Assembly: GCA_029975295.1 (NCBI GenBank)
Contig: JARKPK010000082.1
Coordinates: forward strand, 18,543 to 82,542
Direction of reading: 5' to 3'
From: Thermoguttaceae bacterium
GTDB lineage: Bacteria > Planctomycetota > Planctomycetia > Pirellulales > Thermoguttaceae
DNA: 64,000 nt
Shown here: positions 38,559 through 47,276 of the stretch, one piece after another
How the letters are laid out: each line of letters starts with the position of its first letter
Numbering within the stretch: the first letter of the stretch is position 1
Position numbers and translations under genes: made by a program
Notes under the pieces: generated by a model
The model's database searches: none
Told to the model about the DNA's origin: nothing
What the model saw: only the letters and a program-made list of their open reading frames with translations

Positions 38559-38637
38559 CTCTTGGCTCGGAGAGTGCAGCGGCTCGTCTTGGCTGTTGGA
38601 GTGAAGCACGGCGGGACAAGCCCGCCGTGGCACCCGC
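38559..38637. repeat. 79-bp direct repeat, copy 2, containing hairpin family A
   Basis: Partner of 38235-38313, exactly 324 nt away. It contains the same CACGGCGGG hairpin at 38607-38629. Confidence 0.85.
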
Positions 38638-38886
38638 CACGGCCCGGTTTGGGCGAACTGCGGGCCGTCTGCCGGCCGGGCCTGGCTCAGCGCACAAAGT
38701 CTGGGAATCTGCCAGTTTCGGCCGCCCGTCGCCGTTTTCAACGGGCCTCGACAGGGGGAGCAATGTTCAGAGAGTACGGCATCAGAGACTTCGGGCGAAA
38801 AACGATCGGCGCAACTGGCAAATCAGGTTGGTAGCGAACAATGGTCGAACCGAGTTGCCGATTGAAAGCCGAACCCGGCTGCCGGT

Positions 38887-38926
38887 GGAAAAGAGAAAGC
38901 CCGTTGACAAGGGCTGCCAACGGGCC
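38887..38926 (-). terminator. Intrinsic terminator of tRNA-Val
   Basis: On the minus strand, starting 8 nt past the tRNA 3' end, arms GCCCGTTG and CAACGGGC (38925-38918 and 38906-38899) close an 11-nt loop and are followed by TTTCTCTTTT. This is a good Rho-independent terminator for a monocistronic tRNA. Confidence 0.82.
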
Positions 38927-38933
38927 TTGCGAG

Positions 38934-39007
38934 TGGGCGGCATTGGACTCGAACCAACGACTTCCACCGTGTGAGGATGGCGCTCTAACCAACTGAGCTA
39001 GCCGCCC
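38934..39007 (-). tRNA. tRNA-Val (anticodon CAC)
   Basis: A 74-nt cloverleaf on the minus strand. The acceptor GGGCGGC pairs with GCCGCCC, discriminator A. The D arm is GCTC-AGTTGGTTA-GAGC. The anticodon stem is CCATC/GGTGG with loop CTCACAC, so the anticodon is CAC and reads GTG. The T arm is GTTGG-TTCGAGT-CCAAT. CCA is not encoded. A terminator follows directly. Confidence 0.95.
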
Positions 39008-39796
39008 GGCAAAACAGCCAAAGCAGAGTCTCCATCGCCCTGGCGAGCCTGCTGCGCCAACGTCGAAGGCGTTGCCGGAGAAGGCGAACCAAGGCCCGCC
39101 GCACCAAGCCGTAACTCGGGCAAGCTGCGTAATGGAATCTGCAAGGGCCTTATTCTCAAAATGTTCCAGAAGAGCGATTCGATGTCAAGGGGGCCGACAA
39201 GACCCCAAGTCCGTCTGTCCGTCTGAAGGCTGTTGAGGGCGGTTGAAAACGGCGGTGGCAGGCGGCCGAAAACGGGCTGCGCAGAAATGGGAATGCCCCC
39301 GGGGAAAGGCAGTTGCGTTGTTGGGCCTCGATCACAACTCCTTGAAGCTACAGTCCCATGGCTATCGCGGCGGGTAGTGGGCCACACGCCACAACGCAAC
39401 CGGCTCCCCCAGGGGCGGTTGCTCGGGCGGCAGTTGACGACCGCAACGGAGCGAGCGACGGACGATGGCGTTGCCTGGTCCTCGGCTCGGCGAGGAAGAA
39501 TCGTTCTGGGCGATTCGATCTCTTGCTGCGAGAATGGTTTACGCCGGCTGCACTTCGATTGACCTGGCCGTTTCGGGCAACTATGCTGGGCAAAGCGCCT
39601 TTTGGGAACCGGGCAAGAGGCCCGAGAGGGTGATTTGAGAAGCAGATCGTGGCGGCGGTCGTGGTGCCGCGATTCGCGCGAGTGCTGCGGATAGCGGCTG
39701 GTGCGTTTGAAGTGCGGCCGCGGTCGATCCGATTGCACACCGTTGCTGTGCCGTTTGTGTGGGACTGCTGAGCGTCAACCGCGGGAGGTTTTGGGC
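39008..39796. other. Spacer between divergent tRNA-Val and TIM-barrel gene
   Basis: 789 nt. I see no supported gene, repeat or clear promoter. The stretch around 39145-39170 is comparatively AT-rich and could hold the tRNA promoter (TTGAGA-like box), but no matching -10 was found. Confidence 0.45.
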
Positions 39797-40726
39797 ATGG
39801 AGTCGTCGAATCGTCGCGAGTTTTTGCACCAAGCGGCCGCGTTGCCGGCGGCGTTGGCTGCGGCCCATCGCGTTTTGGCGGCCGAGAGCGGTTCGTCATC
39901 GGAGGCCGGGGCGTCGTTGCCGCAAATCATGTTGGGCAAGTATTCGATTTCGCGGTTGATTTGCGGCGCCAATCCGTTCAATGGGGGGTCGCACCTTTCG
40001 GTGTTCGTCAATCAGGAGATGAAGGCCTACTACACGCCCGAGCAAATCCTGAAAACCTTGCGACGTTGCCAACAGGTGGGCATCAACTGTTGGCAAGCGA
40101 GCCTGAGTCGATACGATCTGTTCCGCCGTTTCCGCGATGAGGGCGGCCAGATGCACTTCCTTTCGATCGAAGCCCGCGATCCGGGCGTGCTCAAAAAGCT
40201 GGCCGAGGGCGGCGGATGCATTGGGGTGGCGCATCACGGCGAGGTGACGGACAAGTTGTTCAAAGAGGGGAAGCTGGACGAGGTGAACGACTACCTCAAG
40301 CGGATTCGCGACTCCGGCTTCTTGGTGGGTGTTTCGACACACATGCCCAACGTGGTTGACGCGATCGAGTCGAAAGGGTGGGATCTCGACTATTACATGA
40401 CGTGCGTTTACGAACGGCATCGCAGCGAGGAGGAACTGAAGAAGCTGCTCGGCCACGTTCCGTTGCCGCCGCGCGAGGTCTATCTGATGGAAGATCCGCC
40501 GCGGATGTTCAAGGCGATGCGTCAGACGAAGCGCCCCTGCCTGGCGTTCAAGATTTTGGCGGCCGGGCGGCTTTCGGAGCGTAAGGACTTGGTCGAACGG
40601 GCGTTTCGCGAAACGTTTCAGTCGATCAAACCGAACGATGCCGCGATCATCGGCATCTACGATCGCTACAGCGATCAACCGGGCGAGGGCGCGGCCCTGG
40701 TGCGCCGGTTCGGCAGCGCCTCGTAG
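39797..40726 (+). CDS. Exported TIM-barrel protein, aldo/keto reductase-like
   Basis: A 309-residue protein with an N-terminal Tat-like signal: NRREFLHQAAALPAALAAAHRVLA, cleavage near 28. The rest has the alternating pattern of an alpha/beta barrel. It begins LGKYSISRLICGANPFNGG, which resembles the opening of aldo/keto reductases, and later has KRPCLAFKILAAGRL, near the barrel's C-terminal part. I do not see a complete AKR catalytic tetrad, so it may be a non-classical or inactive relative. GGGAGG precedes ATG 39797. It converges with the trmH-family gene. Confidence 0.7.
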   Translation: MESSNRREFLHQAAALPAALAAAHRVLAAESGSSSEAGASLPQIMLGKYSISRLICGANPFNGGSHLSVFVNQEMKAYYTPEQILKTLRRCQQVGINCWQASLSRYDLFRRFRDEGGQMHFLSIEARDPGVLKKLAEGGGCIGVAHHGEVTDKLFKEGKLDEVNDYLKRIRDSGFLVGVSTHMPNVVDAIESKGWDLDYYMTCVYERHRSEEELKKLLGHVPLPPREVYLMEDPPRMFKAMRQTKRPCLAFKILAAGRLSERKDLVERAFRETFQSIKPNDAAIIGIYDRYSDQPGEGAALVRRFGSAS

Positions 40727-40780
40727 GCGGCAGGCGCGAAGACGCTGTGACTTCCGTGGCGACAGTTTGCGTTTGGGCGC

Positions 40781-40812
40781 GGGCGATCGAACCACCCGGC
40801 GGTTCGTCGCCC
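40781..40812. terminator. Hairpin between convergent genes, possible bidirectional terminator
   Basis: Arms GGGCGA-T-CGAACC and GGTTCGTCGCCC form a 12-bp stem with one bulged base and a 7-nt loop. It lies between the AKR-like gene and the trmH-family gene. No T-run follows on either strand, so intrinsic termination would be weak. Confidence 0.35.
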
Positions 40813-40846
40813 GACTAGCTCTGAACGGCCTCTGGCCCATTCCACG

Positions 40847-41677
40847 TTATCGGTGCGCCTCGGGCGGCGCCTGCCCGCTTTCGCGTTGCCGCAGGGCTTC
40901 GTAGAAGAGTACGGCCGCAGCGGCCGAGATGTTCAAGCTGTCGGCTGTGCCGCGCATCGGCAGGCGCACGGCGGTGATGTCGGCCGCACGCCACAGCGGC
41001 GAAAGCCCCTCGGCCTCGCTGCCGAGCACGAGGGCCGTCGGGCGGCGGTAGTCGATCTGCGTGTAGTCGGCGGCGCCGTCCACCCGCGCGGCGACGATGT
41101 GCAGCCCCTGCCGCCGCGCCCACGCCAAGGCGTCGTCCGGTGCGGCCTCGGCCGCCGGCAGCGAGAACACCGTGCCCAAGCTGGCGCGAATCGCGTTGGG
41201 GTTGAACAGGTCGGGGTTCCGAGCGGCGACGACGACGGCCGACAGGCCCGCCCCGTCGGCGCTGCGGAACACCGCCCCGACGTTGCCCGGCTTCTCCACG
41301 TCTTCGAGGATCGCCACAAGCGGATCGGGCGGAAGGGTCAGGGCTTCCAGCGGGCGCGGCGGTCGCTCGGCCGTGGCCGCTACGCCTTCGTCGCGCTGCC
41401 CGAAGGCGACCTTCGAGAACACCTCGTCGGGCAACTCGAACAACGCCGCCCCGCTGCCGACGATCGTCGGCCATTCGGGCGATGCCTCCAGTCGGCCTCG
41501 CCTCTGTTCGCAAAGAAACACCTCGGTCAACCGCACGCCGGCAGCAGCCGCCCGAGCGATTTCGCGCAGCCCGTCGATGATGATCCGCCCTTGTTTGCGG
41601 CGATGCCGCGCGTCGCGCAGTCGAGCAGCCTGTTTGATCCGCGGATTCTGCGCACTGGTGATGCGGGCTACCGACAT
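40847..41677 (-). CDS. TrmH/SpoU family RNA 2'-O-methyltransferase
   Basis: A 276-residue SPOUT-class methyltransferase. An N-terminal substrate-binding domain (SAQNPRIKQAARLRDARHRRKQG and IIDGLREIARA) precedes the SPOUT knot. Motif 1 is VEKPGNVGAVFRSADGAG, motif 2 ALVLGSEAEGLS and motif 3 LPMRGTADSLNISAAAAVLFYEA, all intact. It methylates a ribose in rRNA or tRNA; the exact base is not predictable. It is the last gene of a three-gene minus-strand operon, 11 nt after the RlmI-like gene. A fragment of a paralogue of this gene lies at 51982-52070. Confidence 0.93.
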   Translation of the reverse strand: MSVARITSAQNPRIKQAARLRDARHRRKQGRIIIDGLREIARAAAAGVRLTEVFLCEQRRGRLEASPEWPTIVGSGAALFELPDEVFSKVAFGQRDEGVAATAERPPRPLEALTLPPDPLVAILEDVEKPGNVGAVFRSADGAGLSAVVVAARNPDLFNPNAIRASLGTVFSLPAAEAAPDDALAWARRQGLHIVAARVDGAADYTQIDYRRPTALVLGSEAEGLSPLWRAADITAVRLPMRGTADSLNISAAAAVLFYEALRQRESGQAPPEAHR

Positions 41678-41688
41678 TCGGGCGACTC

Positions 41689-42804
41689 CTACGGGCGCAA
41701 GGCCGACTTGGGAGGCTGGGGTGCGTTCACACTATACGTGCTCGAAGAAGCGACGGGACCATCGAACGCCGACGCCCGCCACGCGGCCATCGCTCCGCAG
41801 GGCAGGCGTCGGCCGTCGGCCGCACTCAACCAAAGCGGTTCGGCCTGTACTCGGCCCGGTGGGCCGTTGGCCGCAGCGGCGGAAAGCATCTCGGCCAGCC
41901 GCGCCGGACCGTAGCCGGGCGTGTGGCAGGTGAGCACGATCAGGCGTCGGCCCGCGGCGGTCAGCTCGGCGCATAGGTCGAGCAGCCGCGGCAAGTGCTT
42001 CGCAAGCCGCCAAACTTCGCCGCGCGGGCCGTGGCCGTAGCTGGGCGGGTCGAGAATCACGGCCTCGTACTCCGCGCCGCGGCGCAGCTCTCGCTTGACG
42101 AACTTCAATGCGTCTTCGGCGATCCAACGGATCGAGGCGGCGTGCAGGCCGGAAAGCTCGGCGTTGGTTCGGGCATGGGCGAGCATGTTCTTGGCGGCAT
42201 CGACATGAACGACCTCGGCCCCACAACGGGCGGCCGCCAACGTGCCCGCCCCCGTATAGGCGAACAAGTGCAGCACCCGCAATCGCGTGGGCGCCGCAAC
42301 GGCCTCGTGCGGCACGGAGCTTTCCGCCGCTGCCAGGGCAATGGGCGGGGCGGACGCATTCGGCGTTGCCGACGCATCGGGCACGGCAGATGTGTTCTCG
42401 CCGGCCGGCGCGCTACGCGGCACAAGGGCGCTTGTGGATACAGCGGGCTGAGCCCCGGCGGAGGCGAGCCACTCGGGCAGGCGCCACCACCAGCGGGCGT
42501 GTTCGGGGAAAAGGCCCACTTGGCCGAACGGCGTGCAGCGCAGCGCCAGTCGCAGCGGGCCGACCGCCATCGTCCACGGCTCGGGCAGCGCGGCGGCGAA
42601 AGTCCACCGGCCGTGTTGCGCGCCGGGCTCGCGATCGAAGCGGGCTATCGCTTCGCGCCATTGCGGCAGAGCGCGCCGCGCAACGCCCTCGGCTGTCGGG
42701 CAGGGCCGATCGACGATCACCCCGGCGAACCGTTCCAGCCGCCGACCGTCGCCGAAGTCGATCAATTCGTAATCGGCCGGTTCGAAGGCTTCCGCGTCGC
42801 TCAT
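41689..42804 (-). CDS. RlmI-like class I SAM-dependent methyltransferase
   Basis: A 371-residue methyltransferase resembling RlmI/RlmK-type rRNA methylases. A short N-terminal domain (DYELIDFGDGRRLERFAGVIVDRPCP) is followed by VLHLFAYTGAGTLAAARCGA (SAM-binding motif I), VVHVDAAKNMLAHARTNAEL (acidic loop) and the catalytic ILDPPSYGHGPRG. Between the two parts lies an Ala/Ser/Pro-rich insert of about 60 residues (roughly 115-172) that this family normally lacks. Spacers of 11 and 21 nt to its neighbours show an operon with trmH and the SEC-C gene. Confidence 0.88.
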   Translation of the reverse strand: MSDAEAFEPADYELIDFGDGRRLERFAGVIVDRPCPTAEGVARRALPQWREAIARFDREPGAQHGRWTFAAALPEPWTMAVGPLRLALRCTPFGQVGLFPEHARWWWRLPEWLASAGAQPAVSTSALVPRSAPAGENTSAVPDASATPNASAPPIALAAAESSVPHEAVAAPTRLRVLHLFAYTGAGTLAAARCGAEVVHVDAAKNMLAHARTNAELSGLHAASIRWIAEDALKFVKRELRRGAEYEAVILDPPSYGHGPRGEVWRLAKHLPRLLDLCAELTAAGRRLIVLTCHTPGYGPARLAEMLSAAAANGPPGRVQAEPLWLSAADGRRLPCGAMAAWRASAFDGPVASSSTYSVNAPQPPKSALRP

Positions 42805-42825
42805 GGCCGACCCGCCCCGCCGATG

Positions 42826-44997
42826 CTAATCGGGCACCCACAGCTTGCCGCCGCCGCTGCCTCCGCCGGCGGCCGGCGCGGCCGAATCGGGCGTCCACAG
42901 CCCAGGCGGCTCTTGGCTTGCCAACGATTCGGCCATCGGGCCGGCCTGCTGGAACATTTCCGGCGGCACCAACCCCAGGCTGAACGCCATTCGCAGTAAC
43001 GCCTCTTGCTGGTTGGGATCGCTCCGATTTGACTCAAACTGCTCTTGGAGCATTTCTGCCGCGCGCTTGGTGTTGCCGCGGCGCAGATGCCAACGCGCCT
43101 CCAACAGCGACCAACCCCACGGAGGATTTTCCGCTTTGTCATTCGCGCTGAGCCCGCGGGCCAACTCGATCCACTCGGCCGCATCGTCGCGATCGTCCAA
43201 TTGGAGGATGAAGGTATAGCTTACGAACTCCAGCATGTCTTGTGCGCGCACCAATTCCCCCCGCGATTCGCGCTGCAAGAACGCCGGCGCCAGATGGCCG
43301 AACGCCGGTTTGTCTTGATGGACGTCGGCCAAGACCAGCAACCGGATCAATTCGTTTTCCGAGAGCGCATCGGCATCGGTGTAGCGGCTCAGCAACGCCG
43401 GGAATCGCTTCGAGTTCGAGCGGCCGTCCTCCATCGGAGTCAACACTCCCAGTTCGCTCCGCAGTTCGGCGAACAAGGGCGCGAATCGCTGCGTCGGAAG
43501 GAGCCGTTCTTCCAGATCGATCAACGCCAACAGCCTCATCCTGAGCGAGGGATCAGCGGCCGCCTCGAAAAACGTCCGCCCGCCCAGGCAATCAACCTGA
43601 TGGTTCGGCCAACGCCGCAGCACGACCTCGCGGGCATGCGCCAGTGTGAGTTCCCGGCGACGCGAAAACGAAAGGCCCTTGGGCCATCGGAACGTCGGCA
43701 CAAGCTGTGTGCTCAACCAGGAGTGTTCGTCGCCGTCTGCTTCGACGGACATCTCGGTGATCAGATTGCCGCAAATCTGTTCAACCAAGGCCACATAGGG
43801 CTCGATGTCTTCGCCAACGGACGAAAACGTCAACGTCGCGTCGCGATCGGTCTGTTTGCCGAAGAGAAGCAAATGGCCGAGGGAGAAGGGCGCCTGCTCC
43901 GCCGAAGTCAACTCCGCGTCCTCCGGCAACGGCCCGGCCTGAAAGAGCTGGGCCGCAACGCGCGGGCGAACTTCCGCTGAATAACGGGCGAAAGTCGATT
44001 CGTCCACCAATGCACACCGCGCGTCGGAGATAATCGCTTCCTGCACGCGGTCGACGTCCAAAACCTTCCATTTCCGCCGGTGTAAAGGAACCCATCCGAG
44101 GTCGCGGCGCGGGCCGATGCTCAAAAGCAGAAGCTCGGCCTCAAAAACGTCGGCCGACGAGGGCCATTTCTCGATATAGGCCCGCAGCGCCGCGCGGGCT
44201 TCCTCGGTCTTTCCCAGCAACAGGCGGGCTTCGGCCAACAGCCGCCAGGCCGCCACCGGGGCGTCGCTGCGGCCGGTCAGTTCCGTCAACTCGCGCTCGG
44301 CTCGCCGCCAATCAAAATTGAAGATCTTCAACCAGGCTTCGCTCAGCGCCGGCGACTGCTCCACCTCGGGCCATGAGCCGAAGTTCTCGAACCACCTCAA
44401 CACCAGGGGGATCGACTCGTCCGACTGCAAATCGTTGTACAGGCGCGCAACCCATTCCGGCGGGTTTCCGCTGGTGGCGAGCACTGTCAAGATGAACACC
44501 GCCGGCCGAAACCATTCGTGATCGATCATCGTCTGGGCCAACATCAACGTCAGCGCCAACCACTCTCCCGGCGGTTCATCGCACGCCTCGCGCGCGCTCG
44601 ACCATCGATCCAGCGCCGCGCGGAGGTGTTCCTCGGACGAATCGGCCTCAGCTTGCCCCGGCTGATTCCCGGCGTCGAGCAGCCTGATCCCCTGCCATGT
44701 GATCGCCCGCGCGTTCTCGGGAAACAACGCGGCGAATCGGTCGGCCTCGTCGTGCCACTGATCGCGATCCAATTTCCGCAACGTTGTGATCCGTTCGGCC
44801 AACAGGGCGGGATGGTCGGGCTTGCCCTGCCGCGTCCGTTGATCGATCACTCGGTTGAGATACTCCAGAGCACCGACGGTTTGATCGGCCTCCAATAAAC
44901 GTCGAATCTTCTCCCAGTCTGCGGCCAAGTCGGGGCAACAGAACTTCATTTTCTTGCCGCTGCCGCAGAAGCAGGGTTCGTAAAGCATTTGGTTCAT
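42826..44997 (-). CDS. Large SEC-C zinc-motif protein with helical repeats
   Basis: A 723-residue protein of unknown function. Its N-terminus has a SEC-C metal-binding motif, PCFCGSGKKMKFCC (residues 8-21), the same type found at the SecA C-terminus and in YchJ. The remainder is mostly helical with TPR-like alternation (LLEADQTVGALEYLNRVID, then LAEARLLLGKTEEARAALRAY, and near the end WSLLEARWHLRRGNTKRAAEMLQEQF). A Gly/Ser-rich tail ends in KLWVPD. ATG 44997 is used because the SEC-C motif starts just after it and GGAAAG precedes. It leads the operon with the two RNA methyltransferases, which hints at a ribosome-related job, but that is inference. Confidence 0.85.
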   Translation of the reverse strand: MNQMLYEPCFCGSGKKMKFCCPDLAADWEKIRRLLEADQTVGALEYLNRVIDQRTRQGKPDHPALLAERITTLRKLDRDQWHDEADRFAALFPENARAITWQGIRLLDAGNQPGQAEADSSEEHLRAALDRWSSAREACDEPPGEWLALTLMLAQTMIDHEWFRPAVFILTVLATSGNPPEWVARLYNDLQSDESIPLVLRWFENFGSWPEVEQSPALSEAWLKIFNFDWRRAERELTELTGRSDAPVAAWRLLAEARLLLGKTEEARAALRAYIEKWPSSADVFEAELLLLSIGPRRDLGWVPLHRRKWKVLDVDRVQEAIISDARCALVDESTFARYSAEVRPRVAAQLFQAGPLPEDAELTSAEQAPFSLGHLLLFGKQTDRDATLTFSSVGEDIEPYVALVEQICGNLITEMSVEADGDEHSWLSTQLVPTFRWPKGLSFSRRRELTLAHAREVVLRRWPNHQVDCLGGRTFFEAAADPSLRMRLLALIDLEERLLPTQRFAPLFAELRSELGVLTPMEDGRSNSKRFPALLSRYTDADALSENELIRLLVLADVHQDKPAFGHLAPAFLQRESRGELVRAQDMLEFVSYTFILQLDDRDDAAEWIELARGLSANDKAENPPWGWSLLEARWHLRRGNTKRAAEMLQEQFESNRSDPNQQEALLRMAFSLGLVPPEMFQQAGPMAESLASQEPPGLWTPDSAAPAAGGGSGGGKLWVPD

Positions 44998-45642
44998 TCG
45001 CGTCTTTCCTTTCGGGTCGCCGTCGGACGAATCCCCGCCCAACGTCAGACCGCTGTTCGTTCGACAACGCCCATCCCGCCCTACTCAGACGGCCCCCCTC
45101 TGGAGAGCCGTTCTTTGCGGGCGTCTGCCACCCGAGTGGGCTCGGTTGGCGGACGGCGCTGTGGGTTCCTGTCCCGAGATTGGGAGCCTTGAGTCTAAAT
45201 AAAACTGAGAGAAAGCGAAAGCGGCGCAAAGGTTATTGATCTTCAGAAAACGGCGAGGCAACGGGGCTCGTCTCCTGACTATTCAAGATTGATCGTTATG
45301 GGTGGCCCAACGGCACGGCCAATAATCAACCAGCCGCGGTTGCGAAAAATGCGGGCTTCGCGCGGCATCGGGCGATTCGCGGTGTTCGAGCCCGGCGGCG
45401 GAGTTTTTGGGCACTGAACTCGAACGAAAACGCCGCCTGAGTGAGTTGGTATTGGGCTGGGGGGCAGGTGGGGGTGTCTGCGTAAATTTTCTCGTTTGGG
45501 TGAAGTCGATCAAAGATCGCGGTTTTGACGCTTATTCCTGTTGTAGCGAGCCTGCTTGGCCGATAACGCAGTTGTGTGGTTCTGCAACCATGCCGATGGC
45601 GGTCCCCGAAGCCTTCGGCGGGTTCGGTGGGGAGGAACGACA
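44998..45642. other. Divergent spacer upstream of SEC-C operon and BBP7 gene
   Basis: 645 nt, comparatively AT-rich in parts (45190-45300, 45480-45545), with no gene. A TTGACG at 45525-45530 could be the -35 box of the BBP7 promoter, but no -10 box lies at the right distance. Confidence 0.45.
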
Positions 45643-47016
45643 GTGAGATCGGCAACTAAACGGTTTCTGACAGTATTCGTTTGCTTGGCAGTCGTCGCTC
45701 CGACGGGCGCTTGGGCGCAACGCCCCACGCCGGCGGCGCCCTCGACCACTGGCGGGCATCCGCGCGTGGCCCAGTACCCTGGGGCCTACTCGGCGACGCC
45801 CGAAACCCTTCCGCCGGGCACGATTACCAACAGCACCATTTCGGCCGGCGAGCTGTCGGCGCAAGACTCTTCGCTCGATCCCGATTCGATTGCCGCGCAA
45901 ATGGCTTCCAGCCCCTTTGTTGCGCCGGTGACCGATAGCTGCGACGCTTATTTCGGCCGCGGATCGGCCTGTCCGCCGCAATGGTATGTCGATCAGGGCG
46001 TTCGCTTGCTCGTGCGGGGCAAGCCGCGCATGGTGCCGATGGGCCGCGAACTGAAGGTGGTGCCCGTCCTGCAACTGCCCGGAGTCATCGACAGCCGGGC
46101 CGTGAACTACGAGGCTCAAGCGGGCTACACGCTGACGCTCGGCTACCACCTTGGGCACGACAGCGAGAACCGCGACCAGTACTTCGAGTTCAGCTACTGG
46201 GGCATGAACCACTGGAACGAATCGTATTCGGTCACCGGCGCTCGGTTGACCGTGCTGAACTACTCGTTCGGCAACCTCTTCAGTCCCTTCGAGCCCAGCA
46301 ATAGCATCTACGACTCATTCGTGCCCGGCTTCAATCGCGCCGACGAAATGTCGATCAACTCCCGTTCGGAAATCCACAACTTCGAATGGAACCTACGGTT
46401 GATTCCGCGTGGGCGAGCCGACCGTTTGGTCCTGCATCCCGATGGCCGCTGGGAACGCGAGGTTCCCCAAGGGTGTCAGTGGCAGTACTTGATCGGCCTC
46501 CGCTACCTGACGTTCGACGAATCGTTCGCCTTCCGCGCCCGCGGCCGCATCACCCAAAACGGCTCGAACATCGCCTTCCCGACCGGTGATTATTTGAGTT
46601 TCACCACCAACGACATGGCTGGGATTCAGGCGGGCGTGGAGATGCACTGGCGAAAACCGCGGTGGGATTTCGGGGCGCGGGTCAAGGCCGGACCATACAT
46701 CAACTGGGCCGGCCAGAGCACCTACTGCCGCACCACCGGCGGCGGCGACGATCCCTTCGCCGGCGGCTTCGACCTGAACTTCGACACCCGAGCGAACAAC
46801 GCCAAGACGGCTTTCGTCGGCGAACTCGGGCTGTTTGCCAGCTACAAGCTTCGCAAGAATTTCAACCTGCACGCTTCGTACGATTTCTACTGGGTTTCGG
46901 GCCTCGCTCTGGCGCCCGAGCAAATCCGCTTCGAGACCAATCCGTCCGATCACATCGCGTCGCTCACCACCCTGGTGTTCCAGGGCATGTCGCTGCGGGC
47001 CGAGTTGCTTTGGTAG
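45643..47016 (+). CDS. BBP7-type outer-membrane beta-barrel protein
   Basis: A 457-residue exported protein. A signal peptide (LTVFVCLAVVAPTGAWAQ, cleavage near 26) is followed by a Pro/Ser/Thr-rich linker and a barrel region of alternating amphipathic strands. Strands such as LTLGYHLGHDSENRDQYFEFSYWG and SRSEIHNFEWNLRLIPRGRADRLVL match the planctomycete BBP7 family, and the C-terminus ends in an aromatic residue (RAELLW), as outer-membrane barrels do. It starts at GTG 45643 behind a strong GGGGAGGAA. Function beyond being an outer-membrane protein is not known. Confidence 0.85.
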   Translation: MRSATKRFLTVFVCLAVVAPTGAWAQRPTPAAPSTTGGHPRVAQYPGAYSATPETLPPGTITNSTISAGELSAQDSSLDPDSIAAQMASSPFVAPVTDSCDAYFGRGSACPPQWYVDQGVRLLVRGKPRMVPMGRELKVVPVLQLPGVIDSRAVNYEAQAGYTLTLGYHLGHDSENRDQYFEFSYWGMNHWNESYSVTGARLTVLNYSFGNLFSPFEPSNSIYDSFVPGFNRADEMSINSRSEIHNFEWNLRLIPRGRADRLVLHPDGRWEREVPQGCQWQYLIGLRYLTFDESFAFRARGRITQNGSNIAFPTGDYLSFTTNDMAGIQAGVEMHWRKPRWDFGARVKAGPYINWAGQSTYCRTTGGGDDPFAGGFDLNFDTRANNAKTAFVGELGLFASYKLRKNFNLHASYDFYWVSGLALAPEQIRFETNPSDHIASLTTLVFQGMSLRAELLW

Positions 47017-47276
47017 CTTCCGGCGGGTAGGCTATCGAGTCGCGGAGGGCGGCGGGGCGAACACAAGGCTCGACCGCCGGTCTTCCCAATCGCCGGGTCG
47101 AGCCGTCGCGGGAACTCGAGGCGCGCTTCTTTCGGCTGTTCGGTTGATCCGGCGCCGACCGGTGCGCTCTATCGGCAATGCGTCACGGCCTTGCCCGGCG
47201 TTCAACGCACAACGGTGGGTTGCGCCTCGGCGGCTGCTCGGTTCTCGCGGCGCGGCTTTCTTGGGGAGGACGGGCC

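Larger units (their letters stand above)
38088..38933. other. Repeat-rich spacer between rlmN and tRNA-Val
   Basis: 846 nt without a gene, filled between 38.2 and 38.65 kb with two families of hairpin-forming repeats that are listed separately. The open reading frames that cross it are only translations of the repeats and contain no domain. Confidence 0.7.

Noticed and set aside
38235..38637. CRISPR array
   Set aside because: Repeats are hairpins of two kinds at irregular spacing with no uniform spacers and no cas gene in the window.
45525..45545. TTGACG promoter for the BBP7 gene
   Set aside because: No -10 hexamer at 15-19 nt distance.
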